Assembly: GCA_963778075.1 (NCBI GenBank)
Contig: CAVZTJ010000015.1
Coordinates: 1,054,001 to 1,118,000 of the forward strand
DNA: 64,000 bases
Direction: 5' to 3'
DNA from: JASHPR01 sp963778075
GTDB taxonomy: Bacteria > Actinomycetota > Actinomycetes > Streptosporangiales > Streptosporangiaceae
Of the stretch, positions 1 to 8,107 are shown in pieces; positions within the stretch are counted from its first letter, which is position 1; every line of letters begins with the position of its first letter. Position numbers and translations under genes: made by a program. Below the pieces are notes generated by a model. That model was not told where the DNA came from. It saw only the letters and a program-made list of their open reading frames with translations, and ran no database searches.

Positions 1-594
1 ATCAGAGCGAGCCTGGCGGTGGCCATAACTGTCGGGCTGGTGGTCACCTGCATCGGCACTCCCGCGGTGATGCTGCTGAGCCGCCATCGCTTCAAGGGAT
101 CCAGCCTGGTAACAGCGCTGATATTGATCCCTGCGGCGCTGCCCGGACTGGTCATCGGGGTGGCACTCCTGAACCTATTCGGCGATATGCACGTCACGCT
201 CTCCCTGGTGACAGTGACGGTCGGGCAGATTGTCTACTGCATCCCGTTCTTCTACTTCATCATGAGCGCCCGGCTGAGGCGGTTCGACCGCACCCTTGAG
301 GACGTCGCGACCGATCTCGGCGCCGGGCCGCTCCAGCGTTTTCGTCGAGTAATAGCACCCCTCACGGCCCCCGCGATCCTCGGTGCGGCGCTGGTGGTTC
401 TCGCTCTCTCATGGGACGAATTCCAGATCACGTTCTTTACGATCGGCGACCAGAACACACTTCCGCTGGTCATCTGGTCTCGGGCCAGACGGGTGATCGA
501 CCCGTCGGTAAACGCCATCGGAACGGTGATGATCGCCGGTTCTCTCGTGATCGTCCTGATCACCCGGCGGTTCATCGCGGACAGCTACTCGTGA
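1..594 (+). CDS. ABC transporter permease, PotC-like (5' end outside window)
   Basis: The frame is already open at base 1, so the true start lies upstream and the GTG at 19 is internal. About 197 residues are visible, with five or so hydrophobic segments and the cytoplasmic loop EDVATDLGAGPLQRF, the EAA-type motif that docks onto the ATPase. The sequence resembles the second permease (PotC class) of spermidine/putrescine-type importers. It ends 11 bases before the ATPase start, so the two form an operon whose substrate-binding protein and first permease presumably lie upstream. Substrate specificity cannot be read from a permease fragment; polyamine or another small cation is an inference from family resemblance. 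Confidence 0.85.
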   Translation: MRASLAVAITVGLVVTCIGTPAVMLLSRHRFKGSSLVTALILIPAALPGLVIGVALLNLFGDMHVTLSLVTVTVGQIVYCIPFFYFIMSARLRRFDRTLEDVATDLGAGPLQRFRRVIAPLTAPAILGAALVVLALSWDEFQITFFTIGDQNTLPLVIWSRARRVIDPSVNAIGTVMIAGSLVIVLITRRFIADSYS

Positions 595-605
595 GGAGTG
601 CAGAC

Positions 606-1742
606 ATGACCACGGGCTCCGCCCAATCCGAGGCAGCCGCGGCCGCGGCAACGGAGAGGCGGCAGCGCCAGGCACTGGAATTGGTCGGCATCGAAAAACG
701 GTTTCGCGCCCAGGTTGCCGTCCATCCGCTGGACTTGACGGTCGGTGACGGCGAATTCCTGACTCTGCTGGGCCCAAGCGGCTGCGGGAAGACCACACTC
801 CTCAAGATGATCGCTGGGCTTGAGGTACCCACGGCCGGTACTATCTCCATCTTCGGCGAGGATGTGACATACCGTCCGGCGAACAAACGTCCGGTCAATC
901 TTGTGTTCCAGCGTGCGACCCTCTTCCCTCACCTCACCGTGGCCGAGAATATCGCTTTCGGCCCGAAGCTAAGGCATGCGGGCAAGGAAGAAATCCGCAG
1001 CAAAATCGATGAGCTATTGGAACTCGTCGCCCTGCCCGGATACGGCTCCCGCCGAGTAAATGAGCTGTCTGGCGGGCAGGCTCAGCGTATCGCTCTGGTG
1101 CGGGCGCTAGCCAACGACCCGAAGGCGTTGTTGCTTGACGAGCCGCTATCCGCTCTCGACTTGACGATTCGCCGACAACTCCAGCGCGAGCTCAAGGACA
1201 TTCACCGTCGGCTCGGCATGACCTTTCTTTACGTCACCCATGACCAAGAGGAAGCATTCAGCATGTCCGACCGAGTGGCTGTCATGCGTGACGGGCGAAT
1301 CCAGCAGGTAGGGCCACCCGTTGAGATCTATCGCGACCCCAGCTCGTTGTTCGTGGCCACGTTCCTCGGCCTTTCGAATGTGATTGAAGGCGTGGTTTCA
1401 CAGGCAGCGGCGGACGGTCTCCTGCTCGAGGCGCCGGGGATCCGGATCGCCACCAAGAAGGGCGCGGCCGGTGTCTCCGCCGGGCAGCGCCTCAGCATCG
1501 TCATACGCCCGGACGTCATCCAGCTCACCGACACGGAACCGAGCACGGGGAGCGTCAATGAAGTCCAGGGGAAGGTAACCGATGCCCGCTTCGCCGGCTC
1601 GGTCATTCACTACAGCGTCAGGGGCGCTGAGCACGACTGGCAGGTGAGCGTCCCCGCAGCTCTGGGTGCGGTTATGGCAAATGGCACAGATGTTCGGCTG
1701 CACTGGCCCGCCGAGGCCTGCGTTGTTGTAGCCGACAGCTAG
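606..1742 (+). CDS. ABC transporter ATP-binding protein, PotA-like
   Basis: A 378-residue importer ATPase that powers uptake with the upstream permease. Visible motifs in order: Walker A GPSGCGKTT (about residues 56-64), signature LSGGQAQR, Walker B ALLLDEPLSALD, and the switch histidine in YVTHDQEEA. The last 100 or so residues form a TOBE-type domain, as in PotA/CysA/FbpC importers. The Q-loop reads NLVFQRATLFPHLTV, with Arg after Gln where most family members have a small or acidic residue. ATG 606 follows GAGGAG by about eight bases. An in-frame extension upstream to 411 overlaps the permease and is not used. Confidence 0.9.
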   Translation: MTTGSAQSEAAAAAATERRQRQALELVGIEKRFRAQVAVHPLDLTVGDGEFLTLLGPSGCGKTTLLKMIAGLEVPTAGTISIFGEDVTYRPANKRPVNLVFQRATLFPHLTVAENIAFGPKLRHAGKEEIRSKIDELLELVALPGYGSRRVNELSGGQAQRIALVRALANDPKALLLDEPLSALDLTIRRQLQRELKDIHRRLGMTFLYVTHDQEEAFSMSDRVAVMRDGRIQQVGPPVEIYRDPSSLFVATFLGLSNVIEGVVSQAAADGLLLEAPGIRIATKKGAAGVSAGQRLSIVIRPDVIQLTDTEPSTGSVNEVQGKVTDARFAGSVIHYSVRGAEHDWQVSVPAALGAVMANGTDVRLHWPAEACVVVADS

Positions 1743-1900
1743 CCTTGACCTTTCATGGTTGCGTCAGACGCTGTGATCGTGCCCACCCAAGAAGCCTTTG
1801 ACCAGCGACCAAGCCTTCTTCCAGCCGTTTTGTTGCCCTGCGTGCTCATGTAAGGGACATCGGCGCCTGTGAATCCATCGCAGGGCTGAGGTCCCAAAGG

Positions 1901-2101
1901 GTTGCAGGTATCGATCTGGGCATCGCCACAGCTCACACAGTGCGGGTGCTTGATGACGAGGGAACCGTCGTGGCCAAGCGCACGGCGTGGCCCACTGTAG
2001 AAAGCCTTGCCGCGGTGGAGGCGGTGGCGCTGGCCGGGTGCCCGGAGGGGAGCAGGCTGGAGGTGGTGATCGAGCCGGCCAGGCCGGCATCCTGTGCCTA
2101 A
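1901..2101 (+). pseudogene. IS110-family transposase remnant (N-terminal RuvC-like part)
   Basis: The forward frame reads VAGIDLGIATAHTVRVLDDE and ends with EVVIEPARPASCA then TAA. This matches the start of IS110-type DEDD transposases: the first acidic residue in GIDLG, a strand with V-L-D-D-E-G, and a later V-I-E-P segment. Only about 66 residues survive of a protein normally near 400. There is no convincing start codon and no C-terminal serine domain, although GC-rich debris continues to about 2200. It marks an old insertion between the ABC operon and endonuclease III. Terminal repeats are not expected for this family and none were found. Confidence 0.5.
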
Positions 2102-2275
2102 TTGGCGCGGGCCGTCGGAACCGGGCCTTCGAGGCAACGGGGGTGATCGAGGCCTTTACAGCACTCGAGCGGCAGCTCGGCAGCCCTCGGGGAAATACCC
2201 TTGCCAGCGAACCCTCGCGCGCGGTGCCATACCGGCAGGCAGCTACCGGTAAGGACCAGGCAGGAAGTAGCCCCC

Positions 2276-2950
2276 GTGACAATGCCTGACCCGTCTGTCG
2301 TCGCCGAGGTGCACCGCCGGCTGCGCGCGCAGCAGGGGAGGTTCATTCCGAAGCCCGCGCTGTCGGCGCTCGACGAGGTCGTCGCGACCGTGCTGTCTCA
2401 GCACACCTCGGACATCAACTCCGGGCGCGCGTTCGCCCGGCTGAAGGAGATCTTCCCGAACTGGGAGCAGGTCGCGGACGCGCCCACCGAGGACGTGGCC
2501 GACGCGATCCGGTCCGGCGGCATCGCCGACCAGAAGGCGCGGCGGATAAAGCAGATCCTGGCGGCCATCGAGGAACGCGAGGGCCGGGTCAGCCTCGACC
2601 GGCTGGCCGAACTCGATGACGAGGCCGCGACGGCCTACCTGGAATCGCTGCCCGGGGTCGGGCCGAAGACCGCGGCGTGCGTGCTCGTGTTCTCCCTCGG
2701 GCGGGACGCGTTCCCCGTCGACACCCATGTGCACCGCATCGCGATCCGGCTGGGGTGGATCCCGGCGAAGACATCCGCCGATGCGGCACACCGGCTCCTC
2801 GCGCAGATCGTGCCGCCGCCCATCCGCTACGACCTGCACGTCGCGCTGGTCACTCATGGCCGGACAGTCTGCCGGGCGCAACGGCCGCGCTGCGGCGAGT
2901 GCGTGCTGCGCGACCTGTGTGCCTTCGGCTCCGCCATCCGGCTGCCTTAA
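2276..2950 (+). CDS. nth: Endonuclease III (DNA glycosylase/AP lyase)
   Basis: A 224-residue HhH-GPD protein for base-excision repair of oxidised pyrimidines. The helix-hairpin-helix LPGVGPKTAACV carries the catalytic lysine (about residue 131), and VDTHVHRIAIRLG carries the catalytic aspartate (about 149). The C-terminus has the iron-sulfur signature C-X6-C-X2-C-X5-C (CRAQRPRCGECVLRDLC). GTG 2276 is chosen because AGGAAG lies eight bases upstream; ATG 2282 is a possible alternative. It stands alone, flanked by IS debris and a long non-coding leader. Confidence 0.93.
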   Translation: MTMPDPSVVAEVHRRLRAQQGRFIPKPALSALDEVVATVLSQHTSDINSGRAFARLKEIFPNWEQVADAPTEDVADAIRSGGIADQKARRIKQILAAIEEREGRVSLDRLAELDDEAATAYLESLPGVGPKTAACVLVFSLGRDAFPVDTHVHRIAIRLGWIPAKTSADAAHRLLAQIVPPPIRYDLHVALVTHGRTVCRAQRPRCGECVLRDLCAFGSAIRLP

Positions 2951-3342
2951 TTGACGCCGCATCAGATGCCTATTTCGACCGGTACCCGTTAAGGGCCAAA
3001 TCGCTTGTATTCGGCAGAAGTCCGCGGCGGCGACGGCACTGAAATCGCACGCTTGATGCCGAGAAACTATAGTTCCTGTACCGCGCATGACGGAACTGTC
3101 CGGTCACCACACGCCGGGCGCCGCGGTCGCCGCCATTCCCGCAGTACACGTACCGGACGAGCAGGCTAATACCGGGTCATCGGCTTCGGCAGACCTGCCG
3201 AACACTTTTGGTAGGTCATTAAACCGATGGTGCTTTTTATTCCCGAAAGTTCCCAGTCCTTGCGTGAAATTTCAGGCTTAAAGATGGCGCTCGCGGCGTA
3301 CGGTGGTTGCGTTTAAAGAGCACATTCAGGGGAGGGTCGGCA
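2951..3342. other. Non-coding stretch between nth and the subtilase
   Basis: About 390 bases without a convincing gene. It includes AT-richer patches around 2990-3080 and 3205-3280, unusual in this DNA and consistent with a promoter region for the secreted protease. The only clear structure is the palindrome at 3185-3202, listed separately. A 64-codon frame from 3087 lacks a ribosome site and any recognisable similarity. Confidence 0.5.
3185..3202. promoter_or_regulatory. Perfect 18-bp palindrome upstream of the subtilase
   Basis: TTCGGCAG-AC-CTGCCGAA, a perfect inverted repeat with a two-base centre, about 140 bases before the protease start. It could be an operator or a short hairpin terminator for nth: CACTTTTGG follows it, but there is no real T run. 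The tight centre fits a dimeric regulator site better than a terminator loop. Confidence 0.4.
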
Positions 3343-5013
3343 ATGAGGCTGACTGGCGGGTCGCCCGGGCGAATCCTTTACGGACCATCGTTCATCTGGC
3401 GGAGGAAGGGACTGATAACCAGTCTGGCCGGTCTGGTCACTGCCGCCTTAGTCGGCACCACAATCGTCGGCGTGCCGGCGGCGTCGGCGAGCAGCACCGA
3501 GACCGTCATCGTCACCGCGAGCGGGCTGCTGAGCCCGGTCACGGCCGTGGGTGACGTGCTTGGCAACGTGCTGACGAAGTTTCACATCATCAACGGGGTC
3601 GAGGCCTCGATCCCGACCGTGCTCGAACCGGTGCTGGCGGCGCTGCCGGGCATCACCGTGACACCCGACGTTCCGGTCAGCGTGCAGTCGACCGTCGAGT
3701 CGACGGGCCCGCACACGCCGTCCGATGAGTTCCTGCACCAGACCGGCGCCACGCAGTTGTTCGCGAACGGCGACACCGGGCAGGGCGTCACCGTAGCCGT
3801 GCTCGACACCGGCATCGACGACCTGCCTGACTTTGCCGGGCGCCTGATCGGCGGGGTCGACCTGACCGGGGGGAACAACCCGTTCCAGGACAGCTTTGGC
3901 CATGGCACGTTCGTGGCTGGCCTGATCGCCGGGAACGGCGCCTCCTCGGGCGGGCAGTACGAGGGCGAGGCACCGGGCGCCGACCTGGTGTCGGTCAAGG
4001 TGGCCGGCGCGACCGGCCAGACCGACCTGGCGACGGTGATCGAGGGTGTGCAGTGGGCGGTCGACAACCAGCTCGCCTACAACATCAGGGTTCTAAATAT
4101 GTCCCTGGGCTTCCAGCCGTTCGAGTCCACCGTCGTCAACCCGCTCGACCAGGCGGTGCAGACGGCGTGGAACTCGGGCATCGCGGTGGTGGCCTCGGCC
4201 GGCAACGCTGGGCCATCCAACGGGACCATTCTGTCGCCCGGGGACGATCCCCTGGTGATCACCGTGGGCTCGCTGGATGACATGGCCCAGCCGGTGGTCG
4301 CCGACGATGAGATGACGAACTTCAGCAGCGCCGGGCCCACGTCGCCGGACGGCTGGGCAAAGCCCGATCTGGTCACCTCGGGCCGCTCGGTCGTGAGCCT
4401 GGCCGCGCCTGGCTCGACGATCTACAACGAAAACCCCTCGGCCCGCATCGGCTCGGGCAACTTCGTCGGTTCCGGCACATCGTTCAGTACGGCCATCACG
4501 AGCGGTGCGGCGGCTTTGATCCTGGCCGACAACCCTTCGCTCACACCCGATCAGCTCAAGGCCCGGTTGCTCGGCACAACCAGTCCTGGCCCGGTTGGGA
4601 ATCCCTTCGTAGACGGGCATGGAGCCCTGAACGCGAACGCCGCGGCCACCGCGGGCCCGATGAACCTTAGCCAGTCCGTCGTTAGCACGATGCTGACCCT
4701 GCTGGGGGCCACGGTCTCCCTCGCACCCGCGAACAGCCTGGCCGACACCTGGAACGCGAGCCTCTGGTCGGGCGCCTCCTTGCCGCAGGGTTCCGCGGGC
4801 AACGCGTCGTGGAATGGCTCGTCCTGGAACGGCTCGGCCTGGAACGGTTTCACGTGGTCCAGCCATGCCTGGAATGACGGCGGATGGGCTGGCGCGGAGT
4901 GGAACGGCTCCGGGTGGGCCGGTGCAGCGTGGGACGGCACCACGTGGCAGGGATCCGTGTGGGCCGGCGCCGCGTGGAACGGGAGTGCCTGGAACGCATC
5001 GGAATGGAACTAA
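3343..5013 (+). CDS. Secreted S8-family subtilisin-like protease with Trp-repeat tail
   Basis: A 556-residue extracellular serine protease. It has a long basic N-terminus and a hydrophobic segment (about residues 24-45) ending VPAASAS, a likely signal-peptidase site. The catalytic triad is visible: Asp in VAVLDTGIDD, His in SFGHGTFVAGLIAG, Ser in GSGTSFSTAITSGAA, with the oxyanion Asn in VVASAGNAG. The segment between signal and triad may be a short propeptide. After the catalytic domain (to about residue 450) the chain ends in a strictly periodic Trp pentapeptide tail. ATG 3343 is preceded by GGGGAGGG at six bases; a TTG at 3307 is rejected. The GGDEF/EAL gene follows closely on the same strand. 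Confidence 0.92.
   Translation: MRLTGGSPGRILYGPSFIWRRKGLITSLAGLVTAALVGTTIVGVPAASASSTETVIVTASGLLSPVTAVGDVLGNVLTKFHIINGVEASIPTVLEPVLAALPGITVTPDVPVSVQSTVESTGPHTPSDEFLHQTGATQLFANGDTGQGVTVAVLDTGIDDLPDFAGRLIGGVDLTGGNNPFQDSFGHGTFVAGLIAGNGASSGGQYEGEAPGADLVSVKVAGATGQTDLATVIEGVQWAVDNQLAYNIRVLNMSLGFQPFESTVVNPLDQAVQTAWNSGIAVVASAGNAGPSNGTILSPGDDPLVITVGSLDDMAQPVVADDEMTNFSSAGPTSPDGWAKPDLVTSGRSVVSLAAPGSTIYNENPSARIGSGNFVGSGTSFSTAITSGAAALILADNPSLTPDQLKARLLGTTSPGPVGNPFVDGHGALNANAAATAGPMNLSQSVVSTMLTLLGATVSLAPANSLADTWNASLWSGASLPQGSAGNASWNGSSWNGSAWNGFTWSSHAWNDGGWAGAEWNGSGWAGAAWDGTTWQGSVWAGAAWNGSAWNASEWN
4810..5010 (+). repeat. Fourteen Trp pentapeptides at the end of the subtilase
   Basis: From codon 490 to the last codon there is a Trp at every fifth residue, 14 in a row. 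The units have the form W-[NADSQ]-[GSDA]-x-x, for example WNGSS, WNGSA, WAGAE, WDGTT, WQGSV. At DNA level this is a 15-bp period with TGG in register but degenerate between units, so selection keeps the spacing and it is not a recent slippage product. Asn/Gly/Ser-rich turns between evenly spaced Trp suggest a solvent-exposed repeat, perhaps for binding carbohydrate or cell wall (inference). Confidence 0.9.
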
Positions 5014-5038
5014 GCGGTGGCCGCGACGTAGCCGGGCC

Positions 5039-7732
5039 ATGAAACTCCCACGCCCCGCCTGGGCGATCGTGGCTGCCTCGATCGCGGGCGGTGGCGCCAC
5101 GCTGATCATCGCGGTCATACACCAGTCGGCCTGCGCGCCGGTCAGTGAGAGCCAGTGGTTCGAGGCCTCTGCCCTGGGCGTGCTGCTGCTGGGAAGCTGG
5201 CTGTGGCCACTCGTTGTGTTCCGGGGCGGTGAGTCCGACGCCACTCACGTGGATGAGTGCTTCTTCGTCATCCTTGCCCTGCTCGTGCCGCCGATTCTCA
5301 CCCTGGGCACCATGGCGGTGGCGACGGCTCTGGCTCAGGCCGTTCGCCGCCGTCCGCTGGTCAAATCAGCCTTCAACACTGGGCAGGTTCTGGTGTCGGC
5401 GGGACTGGGGCTGGCCGTGAGCCGCGGTATAGCCGTGCCGTCCCATTCGGTCGACGTCGCCCAGGTCGCTGCCGCCGTGGCGGGCGTCGCCGTATTCCTG
5501 GCTGTCAACGAGGCTCTGTTCGGCGGCGTCATGGCGTCGATGGGGACGACCTGGGAAGAACTCACCGGCGATCTGCCCATCCAGCTCACTCTGGCCGGCG
5601 GCGGAGCGTTGACCGGCATCGTCCTTGGTCTTGCGATACAGACACACGAGTGGGCGATAGTACTGGCGATTCCGTTACTGATCGTCGGACGCTCGCTGAT
5701 CGGCGCCAGGTACGCGGCGCTGTACGACCGGGCCAGGACCGAAGGACTGTACGAGGTCACACTGGAGGCCAACCGCCTGCTTCGGCAGCAGCCGGTTCTT
5801 GACACGATCCTGGAGTCGGTCCGGCGGCTGCTCCGCAGCCCGCAGGCGACCCTGACGTCTGCAGATCCGGCGCCCGGTGAGCTGTCGGCAGCTATAACGG
5901 TCGCCGGGGAACAGCAGTGGCTGGTGGCGGCCGGCCGACGGCGCGATGAGCCGTTCGACGACGCCGACCATGGCCTGCTGCGCGCGCTTGCCGCCGTCGG
6001 CAACGCGGCCCTCAGCAACGCTGAGCTGTACCAGCAGGTCCACGTCGAACGGGAACGGCTGTCCTCCATCACCCTCAACATCGGCGAAGGCGTCTGCGCG
6101 ATTGACGTGGACGGCAGGCTTACGTTCGTGAACCCGGCCGCAGCCGACCTGATTGAGCTGCCGCCACTCAACATCACCAGAGACCAGGCCGGGGAACCTG
6201 CGGTAGCCGCGCCGGATTTCCTGCTCGTTCCGGCTTGCGAGGCCATGCGTACGCGCCGCACGATCCGCGAGGACGACGCCCGTTTCCGGGGCAAGGACGG
6301 CGCGACCATACCGGTCGCCTATACGGCGTCGGCGGTCATGGGTGAGGCCGGCCCCACGGGCGCGGTCATCACGTTTCGCGACATCACCGAGCGCAAGGCA
6401 TTCGAGGACGAGCTCCACCATCACGCCTTCTACGACGGCCTCACCGGGCTGGCCAATCGCCGGCTGCTGGTCGAGCGGCTCGAACAGGCGCTGCGCCGGT
6501 CGGAACTCGACCGCAAGACGCACGCGCTGGTCTTCATCGACGTCGACCGGTTCAAGAGCATCAATGACAGCCTCGGCCACGTGACCGGCGACGAGTTTCT
6601 GGTCGCGATCGGCAACCGCATGAAGGGCGTGGTGCGTGGTAACGACCTGATCGCGCGCTTCGGCGGCGACGAGTTCGTGGTGCTGCTCGAGGACGTGGCC
6701 GGACAGGACGAGGCGGTCATCGCGGCGCGGCGCATCTGCGCCGCGGTGCAGCAGCCCATGGTGCTGTCGGGAGGCTACGAAATGGTCGCCACCGTGTCCG
6801 TCGGGATCGCGATGACCGACCCCGGCAAGACAACCGATGACCTGCTGCGCGACGCTGACGTGGCCATGTACGAGGCCAAGGTCAGGGGCGGGGGGGGCGT
6901 CTACAGGGTGTTCGACCAGCGGTCGATGGGAACCCGGTCCGCCGAACGGATCCAGATCGAGGCCGATCTGCGCAAGGGCCTGGAGCGGGGCGAGCTCGAG
7001 GTACATTATCAGCCGTTCTATTCCCTGGACGGGAAGCAGATCGTGGGCGCCGAGGCGCTCGTGCGGTGGCGTCATCCGGTCAACGGTCTGATCGCCCCCA
7101 TGCGCTTCATCCCGATCGCGGAGGAGACCGGGCTGATACTGCCGGTCGGCCGGTACGTCCTGGAGCAGGCCTGCGCCCAGGTGCGCTCGATCAGGGACCG
7201 GCTCGGTGTGGACTTCCCGCTCAACGTCAATCTCTCGCCGCGGCAGTTTCAGGAGAACGGGCTGCTGTCACAGGTCGCGGCGGCCCTCGACGCCTGTGGG
7301 TTGCCGTCGACGTCGCTCACGTTCGAGATCACCGAGTCCATGGTCATGGAGGATCTCTCCGGCGCTCGCGACGTGATGAAGAAGCTGAACCGGCTGGGTG
7401 TGCGCCTGGCCATCGACGACTTCGGCACCGGCCACTCCTCGCTCGCCTACCTCAAGCAGTTCCCGGTGCACGAGGTGAAGGTCGACCGCGCCTTCGTCAA
7501 GGGCGTCGCGGAGAGCCGGGTCGACTCGGCGATCGTCCGGGCCGTCATCGAGCTCGCCAACGCCATCGGCATAGGCGCGGTGGCCGAAGGCGTCGAAACC
7601 TCGGACCAGGTGACGGGCTTGCGGATGCTCGGCTGCCGGGTCGCGCAGGGTTACTTCTTCTCGCATCCGCTGCCGGCCAAGGAGTTCTACGAGCTCCTGA
7701 AACAGCACTTCGCTCATGCCGCCGCGGGTTGA
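5039..7732 (+). CDS. Membrane GGDEF-EAL protein (cyclic-di-GMP turnover)
   Basis: An 897-residue protein predicted to make and/or degrade cyclic-di-GMP at the membrane. The N-terminal 220 residues hold several hydrophobic segments (MASE-like sensor). A GAF-like region follows (about 240-340), then a PAS domain (LNIGEGVCAIDVDGRLTFVNPAA). The GGDEF domain has an intact RFGGDEF motif (near residue 542). The EAL domain has EALVRW (near 672), NLSPRQFQ, FEITES, IDDFGTGHSS and VAEGVET, so the metal and catalytic residues look complete. ATG 5039 lies 26 bases after the protease stop; the frame is open upstream across the protease tail but that part is an overlap artefact. Both activities may be present; the net direction cannot be told. 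Confidence 0.92.
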   Translation: MKLPRPAWAIVAASIAGGGATLIIAVIHQSACAPVSESQWFEASALGVLLLGSWLWPLVVFRGGESDATHVDECFFVILALLVPPILTLGTMAVATALAQAVRRRPLVKSAFNTGQVLVSAGLGLAVSRGIAVPSHSVDVAQVAAAVAGVAVFLAVNEALFGGVMASMGTTWEELTGDLPIQLTLAGGGALTGIVLGLAIQTHEWAIVLAIPLLIVGRSLIGARYAALYDRARTEGLYEVTLEANRLLRQQPVLDTILESVRRLLRSPQATLTSADPAPGELSAAITVAGEQQWLVAAGRRRDEPFDDADHGLLRALAAVGNAALSNAELYQQVHVERERLSSITLNIGEGVCAIDVDGRLTFVNPAAADLIELPPLNITRDQAGEPAVAAPDFLLVPACEAMRTRRTIREDDARFRGKDGATIPVAYTASAVMGEAGPTGAVITFRDITERKAFEDELHHHAFYDGLTGLANRRLLVERLEQALRRSELDRKTHALVFIDVDRFKSINDSLGHVTGDEFLVAIGNRMKGVVRGNDLIARFGGDEFVVLLEDVAGQDEAVIAARRICAAVQQPMVLSGGYEMVATVSVGIAMTDPGKTTDDLLRDADVAMYEAKVRGGGGVYRVFDQRSMGTRSAERIQIEADLRKGLERGELEVHYQPFYSLDGKQIVGAEALVRWRHPVNGLIAPMRFIPIAEETGLILPVGRYVLEQACAQVRSIRDRLGVDFPLNVNLSPRQFQENGLLSQVAAALDACGLPSTSLTFEITESMVMEDLSGARDVMKKLNRLGVRLAIDDFGTGHSSLAYLKQFPVHEVKVDRAFVKGVAESRVDSAIVRAVIELANAIGIGAVAEGVETSDQVTGLRMLGCRVAQGYFFSHPLPAKEFYELLKQHFAHAAAG

Positions 7733-7918
7733 GCGCGCCCTGGCTGCGGCGCAGGGCCGCATGTAGGTATATGCATATATTCGTCTAAATCTAAGTGTGC
7801 TCGGGTAACAGTGGAACCGCCGCGTGCTGCCAAGCAGGATTGGCAGGGGATCTTCCGCGGGGTATGACCCGTCGTGAAACGCTTACGTCGTCCCCCGTCT
7901 CGCCCCAGGGAGCACGCG

Positions 7919-8107
7919 ATGAGCACGACCGAGGACCGCAGCGCCGGCACGAGTGGGATGCAAGGCACCGGGAGCGTCGACATGAAGCTCGAGGTGCTCA
8001 TCATTCCCGTGTCCGACGCCGACCGCGCGAAGGAGTTCTACGCCAGACTCGGGTGGCGGCTGGACGCCGATGTCGCCGAGCAGGCCGGGACGGAGCTGCC
8101 CCAATGA
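7919..8107 (+). pseudogene. Truncated VOC/glyoxalase-family gene (N-terminal part)
   Basis: A 62-codon frame. After a short leader it reads MKLEVLIIPVSDADRAKEFY then ARLGWRLDADV, the first beta-alpha unit of a glyoxalase/bleomycin-resistance (VOC) protein, normally about 130-150 residues. After VAEQAGTELPQ it stops, so the second half with most metal or substrate residues is gone. Its TGA overlaps the ATG of the next gene as ATGA, so it may still act as a leader for translational coupling. The truncation looks like a deletion joining unrelated sequence. Confidence 0.6.

Noticed and set aside
4814..5038. Upstream extension of the GGDEF/EAL gene
   Set aside because: It reads the Trp-repeat DNA of the protease in another frame; ATG 5039 gives a natural membrane start.
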